14,800 nucleotides of DNA from Desulfobacterales bacterium (lineage in GTDB: Bacteria; Desulfobacterota; Desulfobacteria; Desulfobacterales; BuS5), in contig JAGVGX010000030.1 of NCBI GenBank assembly GCA_020056865.1, forward strand, positions 1 to 14,800, given 5' to 3'. Below are positions 12,790-14,800 of the stretch, piece by piece. How positions within the stretch are numbered: position 1 is the first letter of the stretch; each line of letters starts with the position of its first letter. The notes under the pieces were generated by a model. The model made no database searches. It had not been told where the DNA came from and saw nothing but the letters and a program-made list of their open reading frames with translations. The position numbers and the translations under genes are program-made.

Positions 12790-13374
12790 ATGAATATCTA
12801 TAATATCTTAGGGATTGCTGTAGCACTGGCAATGGATGCGTTTGCTGTTTCCATAGCCGCTGGGATACGTTTAAAAAAAGTAAGCTTTCGGCAAACCTTC
12901 CGGCTTTCGTGGCACTTTGGGTTTTTTCAGGCGATTATGCCCGTTATGGGCTGGTTGATGGGGACAAAGGTCCAAGCATGGATAAAGGACTATGATCACT
13001 GGGTGGCGTTTGGGTTGCTGGCGTTTTGCGGCGGGAAAATGCTGATGGAAGCATTTGATAATAATGAAGAAAAAACAACGCTGAAAAAAGATCCCACAAA
13101 AGGAACAACATTGATCATGCTTTCTGTCGCAACCAGTATTGATGCGTTTGCAGTGGGTTTCAGCATATCGGTGCTTAACGTATCCATTGCTTATCCTGCT
13201 GTGGTTATAGGGCTGGTTGCCGCGATGTTTACGATGATCGGTCTGCATACAGGCAAAAAAGTGGGAACGTATTCAAAAATAAGCAATTATGCGGAAAGCC
13301 TCGGTGGGGTTATTTTGTTGTGTATAGGAATAAATATTCTTTATGAGCATGGTTCGTTGACATTTTTGCTCTAA
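12790..13374 (+). CDS. mntP: Manganese efflux pump, MntP family
   Basis: A six-helix inner-membrane protein of about 194 residues that exports Mn(II) in characterised members (E. coli YebN). Two internally repeated halves each carry the metal-site motif: AMDAFAVS (D16 from the ATG) and SIDAFAVG (D118). A charged cytosolic loop (DNNEEKTTLKKDPTKG) separates them. The start is taken as the ATG at 12790; the preceding TTG is in frame but would add only one residue. There is no obvious Shine-Dalgarno, and the island boundary repeat ends 19 bases upstream, so the native leader may have been replaced. It lies on the same strand as the response regulator that may once have been its direct neighbour. 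Confidence 0.92.
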   Translation: MNIYNILGIAVALAMDAFAVSIAAGIRLKKVSFRQTFRLSWHFGFFQAIMPVMGWLMGTKVQAWIKDYDHWVAFGLLAFCGGKMLMEAFDNNEEKTTLKKDPTKGTTLIMLSVATSIDAFAVGFSISVLNVSIAYPAVVIGLVAAMFTMIGLHTGKKVGTYSKISNYAESLGGVILLCIGINILYEHGSLTFLL

Positions 13375-13383
13375 GATAGTTAT

Positions 13384-13412
13384 TTGAAAAATACGTTTTT
13401 TCTTTGAATAAA
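13384..13412 (+). promoter_or_regulatory. Candidate promoter upstream of the large secreted protein gene
   Basis: TTGAAA (13384-13389), a 17-base spacer and AATAAA (13407-13412) fit a sigma-70 promoter loosely. It lies in the 100-base gap after mntP. Confidence 0.35.
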
Positions 13413-13474
13413 ACCGGTGGTCAATATCATGTTTCAAGTTATTCCGGCAAATTATTGTTAAGAAAGGATATCCA

Positions 13475-14800
13475 ATGATTTTTTTTCGCATTTTAATACG
13501 TTTTATTATTATCAGCGTATTGGCGCATCCTTGTTTTGCTAAGGATCTCCCGAAAATCCCGGATCAATTGACACCCTGGATTGACTGGGTTCTTTATGGT
13601 CATGAAGAGGCATATCAATGTGTTCCCATTTATAATGACAGCTCACAGCTAAGATGCATCTGGCCTGCTGAATTTGACCTGTCGATAAACAACAAAGGCG
13701 CAACGTTTGAGCAGCACTGGCTTGTTAGCCATGAAAGCTGGATCACGCTTCCTGGAAGCGAGCCCAACTGGCCGGAGAATATAAGGGCCAATAAAGAACC
13801 TGTTGTTGTTTTAAAAAAAGAAAATCAGCTTAAAATAAAACTTAAAAAAGGCAGTTATAACATAACCGGTGAATTTAAATGGAACAAGATCCCCGAATAT
13901 CTTAAGATTCCTGATGACAGCGCACTGGTTTCTCTTAAGATGGATGGAAAGATCATTGATTTTCCCAATATTGACAATCAGGGTCGCCTGTGGCTGAAAC
14001 CAGAAAGGCAACGAGAACAAAAAATTGAAAACAGACTTGAAATTCAAAGCTTTCGTTTGATAGAAGACAGGATTCCATCACGCATCGTGCTTTATCTGAC
14101 ATTAGATGTTGCAGGGTCTGCAAGAGAAATTGTTTTGGGGCCGCCGTTTTCTCCGGAAAAATTTATTCCTGTTTCCTTGAACAGTTCATTACCGGCAAAA
14201 GTTGAACCTGATGGCCGTATTCGTATACAGATCCGGCCAGGGCAGTGGTCGTTAACCCTGACCGTGAGACATATTGGCCCCATAACCTCTTTTACATTTG
14301 ATAAACCTGAAGATGGATTCTGGCCGGGTGAAGAAATTTGGGTTTTTTCCGCTCACAACGATTTGAGAGTTGTTGAAGTAAAGGGGGCACTTTCAATTGA
14401 TCCGTTGCAAACCGCATTGCCTGAAACATGGCGCAAATATCCTGCCTATCGACTGGGTCCAGGCGAAACAATAACCTTCAAGGAAATAAAAAGGGGAGAT
14501 CCTCATCCTGCGCCGGATCGATTGTCCCTGGAGCGGAATATCTGGTTGAGATTTGATGGTACAGGCTACACCATACAGGATCAAATTTCAGGGAATAAAA
14601 ACACAAACTGGCGACTTGAGATGAACCTGCCAATAAAACTGGGACGGGTTTCCGTTGATGGCATGGACCAATTTATTACCAGGCAAAAAGGAACGGATAA
14701 AGATGGCATTGAACTGAGAAAAGGCCATATACAACTTTCAGCAGACAGTGAATATCTTGGCAGTATTTCAAAAATCCCCTTAACCGGCTGGGAACATGAT
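13475..14800 (+). CDS. Large secreted protein of unknown function, 5' part (runs off window)
   Basis: An uninterrupted frame of 442 codons reaches the last base of the window. AAGGA (13464-13468) lies 6 bases before the ATG. A signal peptide is clear: positive MIFFRILIR, hydrophobic FIIISVLA, and a probable cleavage after PCFA (residue 22). The mature part is rich in beta-type segments, with recurring Trp and Pro (TPWIDWVLYGHE, PGSEPNWPENI, RPGQWSLTLTVRH, FWPGEEIWVF). It resembles a family of long conserved hypothetical periplasmic proteins known from Gammaproteobacteria, judged from memory only. No catalytic motif is recognised. Only about 100 bases separate it from mntP, but it probably has its own promoter. 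Confidence 0.75.
   Translation, partial: MIFFRILIRFIIISVLAHPCFAKDLPKIPDQLTPWIDWVLYGHEEAYQCVPIYNDSSQLRCIWPAEFDLSINNKGATFEQHWLVSHESWITLPGSEPNWPENIRANKEPVVVLKKENQLKIKLKKGSYNITGEFKWNKIPEYLKIPDDSALVSLKMDGKIIDFPNIDNQGRLWLKPERQREQKIENRLEIQSFRLIEDRIPSRIVLYLTLDVAGSAREIVLGPPFSPEKFIPVSLNSSLPAKVEPDGRIRIQIRPGQWSLTLTVRHIGPITSFTFDKPEDGFWPGEEIWVFSAHNDLRVVEVKGALSIDPLQTALPETWRKYPAYRLGPGETITFKEIKRGDPHPAPDRLSLERNIWLRFDGTGYTIQDQISGNKNTNWRLEMNLPIKLGRVSVDGMDQFITRQKGTDKDGIELRKGHIQLSADSEYLGSISKIPLTGWEHD

Noticed and set aside
12871..13248. Minus-strand frame of 125 codons within mntP
   Set aside because: It is antisense to a clearly conserved membrane protein, and its His/Lys-rich composition is typical of a shadow frame.

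Overview
The window reads as a chromosomal segment of a Gram-negative, AT-rich, anaerobic deltaproteobacterium. My best guess is a sulfate reducer of the Desulfobacterales. This rests on the rpoN/hpf/ptsN/EIIA-Man cluster next to gap-tpiA-secG, a B12-dependent radical SAM protein, a rubrerythrin relic and an ExeA/PilZ-type protein. The taxon is inferred from gene content and style; no marker gene fixes it.

Region 1 (1-4929, all +) is a compact housekeeping block. The 3' part of rpoN (sigma-54) is followed by long-form hpf, ptsN (EIIA-Ntr) and a mannose-family EIIA, then gap, tpiA, secG and a tRNA-Leu(GAG) with encoded CCA. It joins sigma-54 transcription, ribosome hibernation and PTS phosphorelay signalling to two triose-phosphate enzymes and a translocase subunit. 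rapZ is not between the two EIIA genes and pgk is not between gap and tpiA.

Region 2 (4930-7932) holds a minus-strand protein that looks like an ExeA/GspA ATPase whose ATPase core has been removed and which carries a C-terminal PilZ (c-di-GMP) domain. Next are a cold-shock protein with a structured leader, a terminator that could serve both strands, and a minus-strand B12-binding radical SAM protein. The latter is divergent from a two-component system.

Region 3 (7933-9665) is that system: a membrane histidine kinase without a HAMP domain and an OmpR-type response regulator.

Region 4 (about 9639-12770) is the most unusual part. A 31-bp imperfect direct repeat (27/31 identical) consists of the 3' end of the response regulator gene and a second copy just upstream of mntP. 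Between the copies lie about 3.1 kb of accessory DNA, with all its recognisable genes on the minus strand: a truncated rubrerythrin N-terminus, an AlbA_2/Schlafen-ATPase regulator with a 12-bp tandem repeat, a HEPN-like protein, and tiny or interrupted ORFs beside it. I read this as an inserted or recombined island at the 3' end of the regulator gene. No integrase is visible.

Region 5 (12790-14800) has an MntP-family manganese exporter and the first 442 codons of a large secreted protein of unknown function that runs off the window. I found no CRISPR array, rRNA or intact insertion sequence.
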